This document shows positions 1 through 10,412 of a stretch of 64,000 bases of DNA, in pieces. How positions within the stretch are numbered: the first letter of the stretch is position 1; every line of letters starts with the position of its first letter. A program made the position numbers and the translations under genes. The notes below the pieces were generated by a model. It had not been told where the DNA came from and ran no database searches. It saw only the letters and a list, made by a program, of their open reading frames with translations. Source of the stretch: Leptasterias polaris (lineage: Eukaryota; Echinodermata; Asteroidea; Forcipulatida; Asteriidae); contig JAZGTN010000073.1 in the NCBI GenBank assembly GCA_037783415.1, positions 6,944,001-7,008,000 on the forward strand, written 5' to 3'.

Positions 1-1920
1 TCAATCCTCCAAAACCATCCTATATGTGTAAATAAATATAGGATCCCTACTGCCTCAATCCTCCAAAACCATCCGATATGTGTAAATATAGGATCCCTAC
101 TGCCTCAATCCTCCAAAACCATCCGATATGTGTAAATGTAGGATCCCTACTGCCTCAATCCTCCAAAACCATCCGATATGTGTAAATGTAGGATCCTGCC
201 TCTATTTTCCCAAACCATCTGATATATGTAAATATAGGATCCCTACTGCCTCAATCCTCCAAAACCATCCGATATATGTAAATATAGGATCCCTACTGCC
301 TCAATCCTCCAAAATCATCCGATATGTGTAAATGTAGGATCCCTACTGCCTCAATCCTCCCAAACCATCCGATATGTGTAAATGTAGGATCCCTACTGCC
401 TCAATCCTCCAAAACCATCCGATATGTGTAAATATAGGATCCCTACTGCCTCTATCCTCCCAAACCATTCGATATATGTAAATATAGGATCACTACTGCC
501 TCAATCCTCCAAAACCATCCGATATGTGTAAATGTAGGATCCCTACTGCCTCAATCCTCCAAAACCATCCGATATGTGTAAATGTAGGATCCCTACTGCC
601 TCAATCCTCCAAAACCATCCGATATGTGTAAATATAGGATCCCTACTGCCTCAATCCTCCAAAACCATCCGATATGTGTAAATATAGGATCCCTACTGCC
701 TCAATCCTCCAAAACCATCCGATATGTGTAAATATAGGATCCCTATACTGCCTCTATCCTCCCAAACCTACCGATATATGTAAATATAGGATCCCTACTG
801 CCTCAATCCTCCAAAACCATCCGATATATGTAAATATAGGATCCCTACTGCCTCAATCCTCCAAAACCATCCGATATGTGTAAATGTAGGATCCCTACTG
901 CCTCAATCCTCCAAAACCATCCGATATGTGTAAATGTAGGATCCCTACTGCCTCAATCCCCCAAAACCATCCGATATGTGTAAATATAGGATCCCTACTG
1001 CCTCTATCCTCCCAAACCATCCGATATATGTAAATATAGGATCCTACTGCCTCAATCCTCCAAAACCATCCGATATGTGTAAATATAGGATCCCTACTGC
1101 CTCAATCCTCCAAAACCATCCGATATGTGTAAATGTAGGATCCCTACTGTACTGCCTCAATCCTCCAAAACCATCCGATATGTGTAAATATAGGATCCCT
1201 ACTGCCTCAATCCTCCAAAACCATCCGATATGTGTAAATGTAGGATCCCTACTGCCTCAATCCTCCAAAACCATCCGATATGTGTAAATAAATATAGGAT
1301 CCCTACTGCCTCAATCCTCCAAAACCATCCGATATGTGTAAATATAGGATCCCTACTGCCTCAATCCTCCAAAACCATCCGATATGTGTAAATGTAGGAT
1401 CCCTACTGCCTCAATCCTCCAAAACCATCCGATATGTGTAAATGTAGGATCCCTACTGCCTCTATCCTCCCAAACCATCTGATATATGTAAATATAGGAT
1501 CCCTACTGCCTCAATCCTCCAAAACCATCCGATATATGTAAATATAGGATCCCTACTGCCTCAATCCTCCAAAACCATCCGATATGTGTAAATGTAGGAT
1601 CCCTACTGCCTCGATCCTCCCAAACCATCCGATATGTGTAAATGTAGGATCCCTACTGCCTCAATCCTCCAAAACCATCCGATATGTGTAAATATAGGAT
1701 CCCTACTGCCTCTATCCTCCCAAACCATCCGATATATGTAAATATAGGATCCCTACTGCCTCAATCCTCCAAAACCATCCGATATAGGTAAATATAGGAT
1801 CCCTACTGCCTCAATCCTCCAAAACCATCCGATATGTGTAAATGTAGGATCCCTACTGCCTCAATCCTCCCAAACCATCCGATATGTGTAAATGTAGGAT
1901 CCCTACTGCCTCAATCCTTC
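1..1920. repeat. 50-bp satellite array with higher-order structure
   Basis: About 38 head-to-tail copies of a 50-bp unit that begins GGATCCCTACTGCCTCAATC and ends near GTGTAAATATA, so most units carry a BamHI site (GGATCC). Two main variants alternate: one with TCAATCCTCCAAAACC and GATATGTG, the other with TCTATCCTCCCAAACC and GATATATG. The second variant recurs about every 250 bp (near 201, 451, 752, 1003, 1461, 1711). A rarer insertion variant (AAATAAATATA) occurs near 30 and again near 1286. The array is already under way at base 1 and decays at about 1915-1930. The short ORFs across it are by-products of the repeat. Confidence 0.95.
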
Positions 1921-2072
1921 AAAATCAACTAATATAGTACATACAGGCTGGCATAGTGCGACGTTCAGAACTACTTGTAGTTTTCTTAGAAAGTCTTAGA
2001 ACCAAATGAAATGGATGTTTGTGTACTCAAAGGTATTCTAACCAGTCTGTTTTGATGGTTTTTAATCTGAAG

Positions 2073-5005
2073 GAAAGCAATGGAACATCTGACACAGATG
2101 CAAAATGTCGGTGCAGATTATTTCCCATTCCATTGGAAGGTAAGAAGAAGTACAATTTAGTTTAATTTGGGTGTAACTTGGTTTCAGACTTATCACTTAA
2201 TTACAATAAAGATTGTTTTAAATACTGGTGGGAGTGAAACAATTTTGAAAGAACCCAGAACTTTTCATAAATCCAAACACTTTTAAAAGTTTTTAATTTG
2301 AAGGTGTGTATCAATTTGTTTTTAAATATCAAGCATTAAACCGCAAGAGAACTGACTAGGTAAATGTTAAATCAGTTTTGGGTCAAACAAAGAAAAACTG
2401 ACTAGAGCGGGATTTAAGTGTTATTTGAGTGAATTAACGTGCCGGCACTCTACCAACACAGCCAAGTTTAAGACCTGGGAAGTGGCAGGAGAGGGATCAC
2501 CTAAAGGGGATGTTACTTTTTTTTCTGTTCAACGCAAAAATTATTACAAATTTATCCAGTCAGTTTCCGTAGTTAGTTATTACTTGACATTTGAAATAAA
2601 AATCCCACTCCAGTCAATTTTTCTGTGTTCACCCCAAAATACAGGTCTTTTTTGTTTAAGTTTGATTTTCATGCTGATACTTATTTTCTGTAAGCTGGAT
2701 CCTTACTACACTCCATAATTGCTAGCCAATCATAGCCCACACTGTGAAGTATTTGCACTGAAGAGACTACAATGAATGATGGATGGTTTTCTTTTTCATT
2801 TACAGATTGTAAAAAATTAAATTGCACAGTCTTCCCTCCAGAGATGTTAACGGTAAGCACTGAACAGCCAAAAGTATCAGGTGAGGCAGAAACAAGTACT
2901 GCTCAGCCATGCAGACCGGTTGAGCCAAGTCCAGAGAACACTCAGCAGCTAGATAAATATGGTGAGATAACGTTTGCTTTTGAAGTTTGCTTTTTGTCCC
3001 ATGGACAGGACAGCATGCCGGCTCATCTCATCTCCAAACAATGGTATAGATACAATGACAGCTCTTTTTTTTAAACATGCGCTTTCAACCAACACACTGA
3101 TCTACCAACGAATAAAACAGGGTTCTGCTGAGGGCGAGGCCATTTTCATTTTGCAACCTTGCTTGTAGCTCTTCTTTTCACTGGACCAGAACTTTTGAAG
3201 GGTAACCAAGACCAGGACTAGGGCAGCAATGGCATGGTAACAGACCCTGGATATGTTAGCCCTGGTTAGTCATTATATTAAATGGAAAGGTCTCGTATTT
3301 CTTGAATTGAAATGAAAATCTTTTTTCACACTGGAATAAATTTACACAATAATTTAACCATACAAATCAGCACAGATCTGATACAGATCCATTGGGTGTG
3401 ATGACATGTACTCAAATTGCGCTCTTACTAGAGGTAAGGGCTGTCATTGGCTGAGAGTTGTGTGTGGTGCATGCTGCTTACTATTGTGTACATGTTTGGT
3501 AGCGTTCCTCTTCAACGATGGTTACATAATGTAAGTTTTCCATTGCGCAATCCATGTAACATTTTTAAATGTTCATCTCAACTTTTTCTAACTTTATATT
3601 GAGTATTTTGTGTGGTCATACATTTTTGTGAACTCCATATTTTGGCTTTCGGCGCTCCCTTACATTAAATTTCTGACCTTTTCAATTTCTTTCAATCTCA
3701 TTCCTACAAAGTAGAATTCAAGACTCAAATTTAAAGCCATAAAAAAATCCACAGGTACCCAGGATCTGTGGCTTAGACTTTAGAGCTGCACTAAACCAAA
3801 GGGCCTGTGGCTTGTAGCTCCATGAGGTCCCAGGTCATTTGACTTGTAGCTCCAGCAGACCTGTAGCTTGCTGCACTGGACCAGAGGACCCATGGCTTGT
3901 AGCTCCATTAGACTCCAGGACCTTTGCCTTGCTTGTAGCTCTCCTTTTCACTTGATCACTTGACCACTGGCCACGGCATAAATGTTTCTTCAAAACTAGT
4001 TATGTTGGGTAGCGCTCTCATTCAGTGATGGATCAGACTGATTAACGGTTGGATCTTGAAGCAAGAGTACTACATACCATCCATCTCAAAATTGCTTTTT
4101 AACTAGCTAAGAGGATGCTTCTGTGATAGCACTGCTTTTAAAATATGATAGCACACATTATGTGACAAGCTCTTCACCAAATCAAAACTATTTAAATAAG
4201 GGGTATTGTTATTAAATATAGAAAAGCAGTTGGTTCAAAGGAGTTTGGATTTCATTCATTTTGGGTCTTCAGTTGTGAAAGAGAATAGATATTCCATTAG
4301 TGTTATTATAATGTTCTCAATAGTTGTAATTTTTCATTGTTGATTATTGTTCAACCTTCCAAAATTGTCGTTCTCTCACTGTTGCACATTTCGTTCAAGT
4401 CCTTTAAATAAACTTTGGGGTTCACTTGTATAATTTGTAGGTGCTGTAGCTGCTGGCTTCGTAATTTTGGGTTTGGTCTGCTTTATAGAGTTCATCATCA
4501 TAATCATCATCTGCTACGATAAAAAGTTGTGCTGTTTTAAAAAGGATAGTAAGTAACCACAATTTTATATTATATATCCAAAGACGCTGCCAACCTTAAG
4601 GGCTGTATGAGAACCTCTCAAGACGACAGCTCAGAAATTTCTGTTAAGATCTCAGCCCATAACTGAATATTTCAGTGAGGAACTTTCCCGAAAAAGAGTA
4701 GAAATTATTCCATCTGGCAAAAAATGTCTGTTTAAAAGAAATCACAGAACCTCTGGGCTTAAAGTTCAGCAAATATAAACAAATTAATAAAAAGCTATGA
4801 TCCCTTCAATAGTAGTATGGAAAAATTTACATCTTGTTATTTAAAAGCAATACCAGCGTACATCTTTTAAATATATTATGTGCCAGCATAGAGTGCTAGC
4901 CGCAAGTGTGATACTCATCAATTTTATTTTATTGTTGTTATTCCATTTATTGCAGGTCTTGGTGATCATACCCGTGTATCCTCTGATTCAAATGCAGTGA
5001 GTTAG
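2073..5005 (+). CDS. 3' part of a gene for an unrecognised single-pass membrane protein (four exons)
   Basis: Exons inferred: 2073-2139 (start uncertain, open back to 2010), 2806-2961, 4441-4548 and 4956-5005, ending in TAG. All junctions are GT-AG and all three introns are phase 1, as is common in extracellular and receptor genes. Visible product: a Cys-containing segment (KCRCRLFPIPLEDCKKLNC) with a possible N-glycosylation site (NGT), then a Ser/Thr/Pro/Glu stalk. A hydrophobic helix follows, starting GAVAAGFVILGLVCF, with one Glu inside it, then a Cys/Lys-rich membrane-proximal motif and a short tail of about 25 residues ending SNAVS. The layout fits the C-terminal half of a type I membrane protein. 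The N-terminus and any signal peptide lie upstream, in or beyond the satellite. I do not recognise the family; a cysteine-rich receptor is possible but unproven. Confidence 0.6.
3755..3955. repeat. Degenerate minisatellite around CTTGTAGCTC
   Basis: Imperfect units of roughly 35-60 bp, each containing a form of GGCTTGTAGCTCCA followed by CAGGACC-like sequence. A related copy lies near 3160-3185. It is in the intron between the stalk exon and the transmembrane exon; I see nothing else in that 1.5-kb intron. Confidence 0.5.
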
Positions 5006-5046
5006 AAATGCAAAGAGATACCAACATTCCAATCCCATCTCAGCAG

Positions 5047-5289
5047 GGGCCAATTTCATAGAGCTGCTTAAGCACAAAATTTGCTTAAGCACGAAAAAAG
5101 CTTGCTTATTATACTCGTGTTATTGGCCAAAACTCCATGTGATGTACATTGCTCGTGACTTGTATTTAGCTGTTGTTTAGTTAGCATAACAATCCAGTGG
5201 AGTATTGGCCGGTAATCTGGTTTTACTAAGCAAGGTTTTTTGGTGCTTAAGCAAATTTTGTGCTTAAGCAGAGCCATGAAATTGGGCCC
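5047..5289. mobile_element. Foldback MITE, family with GGGCCCAATTTCAT ends, copy 1
   Basis: Starts GGGCCAATTTCATAGAGCTG and ends with the inverted GCCATGAAATTGGGCCC. The motif TGCTTAAGCA-like sequence repeats inside both arms. The ORF on the minus strand here is only the repeat. No convincing target-site duplication was found. Confidence 0.75.
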
Positions 5290-5319
5290 AGGTCAATAGT
5301 TACACGTATAATATTGATT

Positions 5320-5325
5320 AATAAA
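5320..5325 (+). promoter_or_regulatory. Candidate poly(A) signal for the membrane-protein gene
   Basis: AATAAA about 315 bp after the TAG at 5003-5005. If used, the 3' UTR would contain the foldback element at 5047-5289. A second candidate lies near 5387. Confidence 0.35.
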
Positions 5326-5482
5326 AACAAGTATACATTAGTATAAAGAAGCATGACTTTGGTATAAAGAAGCATGCATGTCATTTAATAAAAACAAGGT
5401 GGCATCAGTTTGTGGGGAACAGTTTTTTTTATAGTTTTTTTTAAGAAGATTTACTCCCAATGTGTCATGTGTTGGAGTATAG

Positions 5483-5560
5483 CAAGCCCTTAGCAACACC
5501 CTTAGCTACAGCCATAGCCATATGTAGCCGCCAATTCAGATACAGCCATAGTTACCATTA
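5483..5560 (-). mobile_element. Half copy of a second foldback family (GGCGGCTACAGCTACGGC type)
   Basis: Read on the minus strand it matches the left arm of the foldback at 35888-36027: CAATTCGGCGGCTAC-like sequence, then GGCTATGGCTGTAGC and TAAGGGTGTTGCTAAGGG. Only one arm is present. Confidence 0.5.
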
Positions 5561-7303
5561 GAGCTCTGAGAATAACATACAACATGATCAGTACTAGCCT
5601 GAAAACATTCCATGCCTGCTCAAATTAATCCAATTGTATGTTGATGTAGCTCAGTACGGTCCTTTCTCTATGGTTTGGCTTGGAGCTTTGAAGAAAGGGA
5701 CCAATTTAATGTCAAATATCTACATAAAGTGACCTTATTAGGATTAGGTGCAAATAATGATGGGAAGGGAATAGCTGCCATGGTCAGCTTGTGTCTTCCA
5801 GTATCGGGGCCTTAACTGAAATGCTGCCATTGTCTTTCCAATTTATATCATATTCTGCTTGTAAATATTTCAGGAAAATCAGATTTGTTTTTAAGGTAAA
5901 AATAAGATAGAAACTCCCAAATGTTTTCTTAATGAATGCTGATTATATAACCCTGCCAATATACTTAGGCTGCCATTATTTTTTTAATTAGATGATTCTG
6001 TTCTTATTTAAAATAAACATAGTACTGCAATTAAATGAAGAATTTATAAACTGGGGTTGTATTTTTGTGTGATAAAATAGATTCCAATGTGCGCGGTTTT
6101 CTCTAAATAGACCAGTAACTAAGTAAGAGATAGTGGAAAACTAGCTTTTGAATCAATGCAAATTTCTTTTCTATTATTATCAAAAGTAAATGTTGCAATT
6201 ATCTTTTTATACATGTTTTAATATGAACATTGCCAAGCAATGACTTCTAAACACTGTTATGTATGTAGATTCACAATATGAATTTTTACTTAAATTATTA
6301 TATCCAAAGTAACTTTTTGCAATTAGCTGTTATGATGGGGGGGGGGGGGGGGGTTATGAATATGGATTTGTTTTTTCACATTTTTAAAGTATTCTCAGAA
6401 TTTTCACCATTAGAAAAAATATTAACTTTCAAATTTACCAAAAATACTTTTATAAATAAAAGATTTGGATTTTTCTAATAAAATGTAAAGTGTACTTAAA
6501 CATGAGTGTCAAGAAGTTTGAGTTTATTTTGACTTTTCCCATCACGCTTGAACTAATCCACCGCATGCGCGGGCTACTTATAAAGCGCGAGCGTGGTTAA
6601 TTTCTGTTTCATCGATAATTATATTTTGATTTAGACAATTATTATTAGCAAAGTTTAAAATAAAAATAATGAAATGTAAGAAAGGGAGGAGAGTTGGAGA
6701 GAGACCTTTGAAAGGATCGGAACTCCAAATAAATATTGTGATCATACATCAATTCATCGGTAGGCCCCATATTATGTCGTCAAGTTATTTCATGTATTGG
6801 TAGTTGCCCATTAATAATCACTCGAAACAAAGAATTTAAAAGAATTAAAGAGAGTACGTCTCTACCCAAGACCCTACAAATTCATCATACAGAACATTGA
6901 TCTACAGATCAATCCGTTTCAGTCCAATTTCACTTCCTCCTGCTGGTACACGCTAAAACTAAAAGTGTTGGCTTTTACTCGCGTACACTAGCCGGGCGTT
7001 TGTTCAGTTGCATCAACGTCTGGGGTGAAACTTGGCCCTATGGGATGGCGGCCTTTCGCTTGCGTATTAAATATACTACGAGTGACAGTCACAGAGAAAG
7101 AGTACTTTATATGGCTAGGGTGAAACTGTGAGATTGCCCGTGGTGCCTAAAATAAGATTTAATTTACGCCGGGTGTAATTTACGTCCGAGTAGTGGCCTT
7201 AAGGTGTGAAAACACTGGAACATGACATTCTCAACGTCACAGCCATGAGTTTCGCCAACTACCTGGGTTGGCAAAAGTTCCTGCGTTCGGCGTTCGGATG
7301 TCC
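5561..7303. other. Spacer without recognisable genes
   Basis: AT-rich spacer. It contains a G17 run at 6337-6353. A segment at about 7035-7130 (ATGGGATGGCGGCCTTTCGC onward, through AGTGACAGTCACAGAG) recurs in diverged form at about 7785-7868. No splice-compatible coding stretch was identified on either strand. Confidence 0.5.
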
Positions 7304-7489
7304 TTAGGGAGTGTCTAGTTTAGCCAGGCTAGATTTGAATTTGTCGAGGGTCGTGGCTTCCTTAGTTGATGCTGGTAAAAGGTTCCACTCCGGAATTGTG
7401 CGTGGTATGAGGGAAAATTTGTAGCAGTCCTTTTTGGTATGAAATGGAATAAAGGATGTGTTTTGAGAGCAGCTTCGTGTGGATCTAGT
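7304..7489 (-). mobile_element. C-terminal remnant of a LINE reverse transcriptase ORF
   Basis: The minus strand reads open for about 62 codons to a TAA at 7306-7304. It contains the typical ORF2 tail pattern: a D-Y-K-F-S segment, then IPRTIPEWNLLPAS, then TLDKFKSSL. The F-PRT-WN-LP signature is characteristic of CR1/Jockey-like non-LTR elements. No catalytic RT motif remains here, so this is a 5'-truncated copy. Confidence 0.7.
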
Positions 7490-7875
7490 TGAGGGTTTGG
7501 GTTATTACTTCACATAAAAATACACCAACCTGACATTACTTTTAACCTCTAGAGATAGTGCTATATGACCAGACCATTGCAACACTTGCCCAAGATCACA
7601 GTGTAGGCCACATTGGAAGAAACTTCTTGTTTAGGTGCCCTGCGCAGCCGAATGATGATTGGTGATAATTAATGTGTGATCTAATTTATTTTATCCTCCA
7701 TCCAGGAGTCATTAAAAGGGGGCATTTCGAGGGAAGACTCCTCTCCAATATTTTCATTACCGTAGGGGTAGGTAGGCCTAATCTATCCCTGGCGGCTTTT
7801 CACTTTCGTAATACACTACAGTGACAGCACAGAGGAAGAGTCCTATAATAGGGCTAGGTCTAATCTAAACTTATG

Positions 7876-7992
7876 AAGAACGCTGCTAGTTGGAGTATTG
7901 CAATAAACCATCCATCCTCACGCGGCCCGACGCCCGCAGACCGTCGGTCGGGAGGATGGAGGGTTACGCCTAGTATCGCAACTAGCGCGCTG
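7876..7992. repeat. Short imperfect foldback
   Basis: The outer ends GCTAGTTG and CAACTAGC are inverted, and CCATCCATCCTC pairs with GAGGATGGAGG further in. The loop is GC-rich (around GACGCCCGCAGACCGTCGG). No family was recognised; it may be a small MITE. Confidence 0.5.
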
Positions 7993-8071
7993 CAAACCAT
8001 TATAAAATGCAACAAAAATGACAAAACACTACAAAGTTTTGGGGTATGGTGGCCCTGAAGGGACATCGCAT

Positions 8072-8212
8072 ATCGCATACGTGTGCGCACACGTATGCAA
8101 TGTCGTGAAACAAATCGCGAATGTGTGCGCACACGTATGCAATGTCGTGAAACAAATCGCGAATGTGTGCGCACACATATGCAATGTCGTGAAACAATTC
8201 GCGAATGCTAGA
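8072..8212. repeat. 42-bp tandem repeat with a palindromic, alternating purine-pyrimidine core
   Basis: A little over three copies of a 42-bp unit containing GTGTGCGCACAC followed by GTATGCAATGTCGTGAAACA. Copies of the core start at 8081, 8123 and 8165. Because 42 is a multiple of three, several frames stay open on both strands, giving spurious small ORFs. The array ends where the LINE sequence begins, at about 8205. Confidence 0.9.
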
Positions 8213-8445
8213 GCAGGATGAACTTCATCTTTTGGCAATCATACTCAGAGAAGTCCGTTTACAAGTTAGAGTGGGTACAATCTTAGGTAAGCCCTTCAAA
8301 ACCAACATTGGCGTACCTCAAGGAGACTGCCTGAGTCCCATTCTCTTCACAATCTACCTTGCGAAAGCACTGAGACAACTAAATGTACAAACACCAGCGG
8401 CACCACCGAATCTCCAAGATCATAACTACTCTGCCAATCTACTGC
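8205..8445 (+). mobile_element. LINE A, left part: reverse transcriptase fragment with GVPQG motif
   Basis: Translates as part of a non-LTR reverse transcriptase. HLLAIILREVRLQVRVG leads into TNIGVPQGDCLSPILFTIYL, the conserved palm-region block that precedes the YADD catalytic motif. The frame continues to PPNLQDHNY and is then lost. The matching YADD block of an element of this type appears only at about 9440, so the two pieces look like one LINE split by the insertion at 8445-9390. The left end is truncated at the 42-bp repeat. Confidence 0.75.
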
Positions 8446-9390
8446 AGTCTCAGTCCCAACCCCTACCTACGGTCAAGCAAGTGGTTAATGAGTTTTAACA
8501 TAAAAAAAAGTGCAGTTCTCACCATTACTCGCAAACGTAGCCCGAAGATGTATCAGTACACTCTTCTGGGTGAGCAATTAACCCGTTGTCAGAAACATGA
8601 CTACCTTGGTGTCACTATTTCCCATGACTTAAGATGGACAGATCACTGCTCTAAAATAAAACATAAATCCAGTCGCACACTAGGCCTTCTCAGAAGGACC
8701 CTATCACCTTGCTCACAACAAGTTAAGGCAAGAGCATACACAGCATTAGTTCGACCACAAGTTGAGTATGCCTCTGAGGTTTGGAACCCCAACACAGTTA
8801 CGGACATAAACCATCTAGAACAGGTCCAGAAGAATGCTGCTAGATTTGTCTTTTCTGACTACCGAACAACAACACATGTATCACCGCTCGTAGACCAACT
8901 AAACTGGGATGCACTTCACACTCGTCGCCTAATCCAACAATGTACACTGTTCTACAAAATCCATTATAACTTAGTCAATATCACATTTCCCCAGTGTCTC
9001 CAGCACGCTGCACATATTTCACGACGAATCGATCACCCACTCAAATACACTTCTCTAATAATACCTACTATCAACATATACAAGTATGCATTCTTTCCAA
9101 GGACTATGTCAATCTGGAACAGACTCCCACCATCTGCTGTTCTCCACATAGTCCCATCCACACAGGCCTTCCAGAAATCAGCCATCCCAGCCATCAGAGC
9201 AATGCGGCCTCTGCATGGCAACAACATCCTTTAATTTCTTTCATTCTTTTCAGCACTTGTACATAGTGCACCTTAGTTCTTTTTCACCTTTTGCACTTTT
9301 CCTACTGGCTGTTGACGTCACTTTGCACAACATCCCAGTTTGGCTCAGTTTGAGCCGCTAGAGGGATTACCCTACCAAGTACCAAGTACG
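8445..9390 (+). mobile_element. LINE B: 5'-truncated CR1/Jockey-like element inserted in LINE A
   Basis: An open frame ending in TAA at 9232-9234 encodes only the region after the catalytic motif. Landmarks in order: SFNIKKSAVLTIT, YLGVTISHDLRW, YTALVRPQVEYASEVW, LEQVQKNAARFV, then a PRTMSIWNRLPPS tail. This is the usual order in CR1/Jockey-like ORF2 proteins. No GVPQG or YADD block of its own is present. A short 3' UTR with GCACTTTTCCTACTGGCTG follows. Both junctions are approximate. A diverged short duplication (LQDHNY before, LENHNY after) may be the target-site duplication. Confidence 0.75.
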
Positions 9391-9394
9391 GAAC

Positions 9395-10206
9395 TCGAAA
9401 ACCACAACTATGCCATTTGTCCACCATCATACTTTGAGATTGGGCTGCAATATGCTGATGACATCACATGGGCAAGTAACAATGCTCACCCACTTAGGGA
9501 AATAGAACGGAGGGCACCTGAGGTACTTAAAGAGCGAAACCTCAAGGTAAACAACGCTAAGACAGAAAAACATCACATCAGCAGAAACGGAATTAACACC
9601 AGCTGGAAAAAGTGTAAATACTTAGGCTCCCTACTGGACACTGAGGAAGACATCACCAGAAGAAAAGTACTTTCGATGGTATCCTTCAACAAATTTCGAA
9701 GTGTTTTCAACAGCAAGTCGATCTCCCATGCAACGAAACTCAAAACATTCCGTGCATTCATAGCATCCATATTTCTATACAACAGTGAATTATGGACACT
9801 AACCGAGTCACTAGAACAGAAAATCGACGCCTTTCACAGGAGGCTCATGCGTTCAATCCTCGGCCTTCAGTGGCCCAAAAAGGTATCAAATAAGGTGCTC
9901 TATGAAAAAACCAACGAGAAACCTTGGAGTGTCATAATCGCAAAAAGACGCCTGAGATGGACAGGCCATCTCCTGAGACTACCTGATGAAACACCAGCCA
10001 AGCAAGCGCTTATGGAGTGTATACGTCATCACAAGCTGCCAAGGGGCGGTCAAAGAACAACATGGCTGAAAAGAATAAATGAAGACCTGAAAGCCACGGA
10101 CCTAAACATCAAGAACCGAAATACCTGGCACTTGGCAGCTGATAGAGTACAGTGGAGGAAACTTACAGAGTGCGCAATGTCAGATTCACTTGACGAAAGC
10201 GCTTAG
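9395..10206 (+). mobile_element. LINE A, right part: YADD motif and C-terminal region
   Basis: Open to TAG at 10204-10206. It begins near LENHNYAICPPSYFEIGLQ and contains the catalytic YADD block (QYADDITWASNN), the KCKYLGSLLDTEEDI segment, SELWTLTESLEQKIDAFHRR, and the C-terminal RRLRWTGHLLRLPDETPAKQ motif seen in RTE-like and related LINE proteins. This is a different lineage from LINE B. No frameshift is visible over about 270 codons, so the copy may be fairly young. The 3' end (ATGATAGATGATG) lies only about 200 bp upstream of the SSR3 start codon. Confidence 0.75.
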
Positions 10207-10269
10207 ATGATAGATGATGTTCTTAATACTAATAGACTGGTGGTGGTTGATTGCGTGTGAGCGTATCAG

Positions 10270-10412
10270 CACGCCATTGGTTAACAATTTGGTGACGTAC
10301 TCACGCTTGCAACTACCTGTCTTGACTCCAGACGCCAACGTACAAAAGCTCAATACCTTCTATTAACAAGCACCTGATTATCTGCCTCTGACTCCGTGGC
10401 AAAAAAAACACG
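10270..10412 (+). promoter_or_regulatory. SSR3 proximal promoter and 5' UTR
   Basis: Between the LINE 3' end and the SSR3 ATG there is an inverted CCAAT box (CCATTGG, 10274-10280) and a half CRE-like TGACGTAC (10293-10300). No TATA box is apparent. The start context is CACGATGG, acceptable for animal initiation. The transcription start cannot be placed from sequence alone. Confidence 0.4.

Noticed and set aside
128..1287. Several 67-103 codon ORFs in the satellite
   Set aside because: They only read the 50-bp repeat unit and are interrupted irregularly.
3062..3168. Extra exon for the membrane-protein gene
   Set aside because: The exon ending at 2961 joins the transmembrane exon at 4441 in the correct phase, and this ORF lacks suitable splice sites.
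7860..8238. Overlapping small ORFs on both strands with a repeated RTHSRFVSRHCIRV-type peptide
   Set aside because: By-products of the 42-bp tandem repeat, whose length is a multiple of three.
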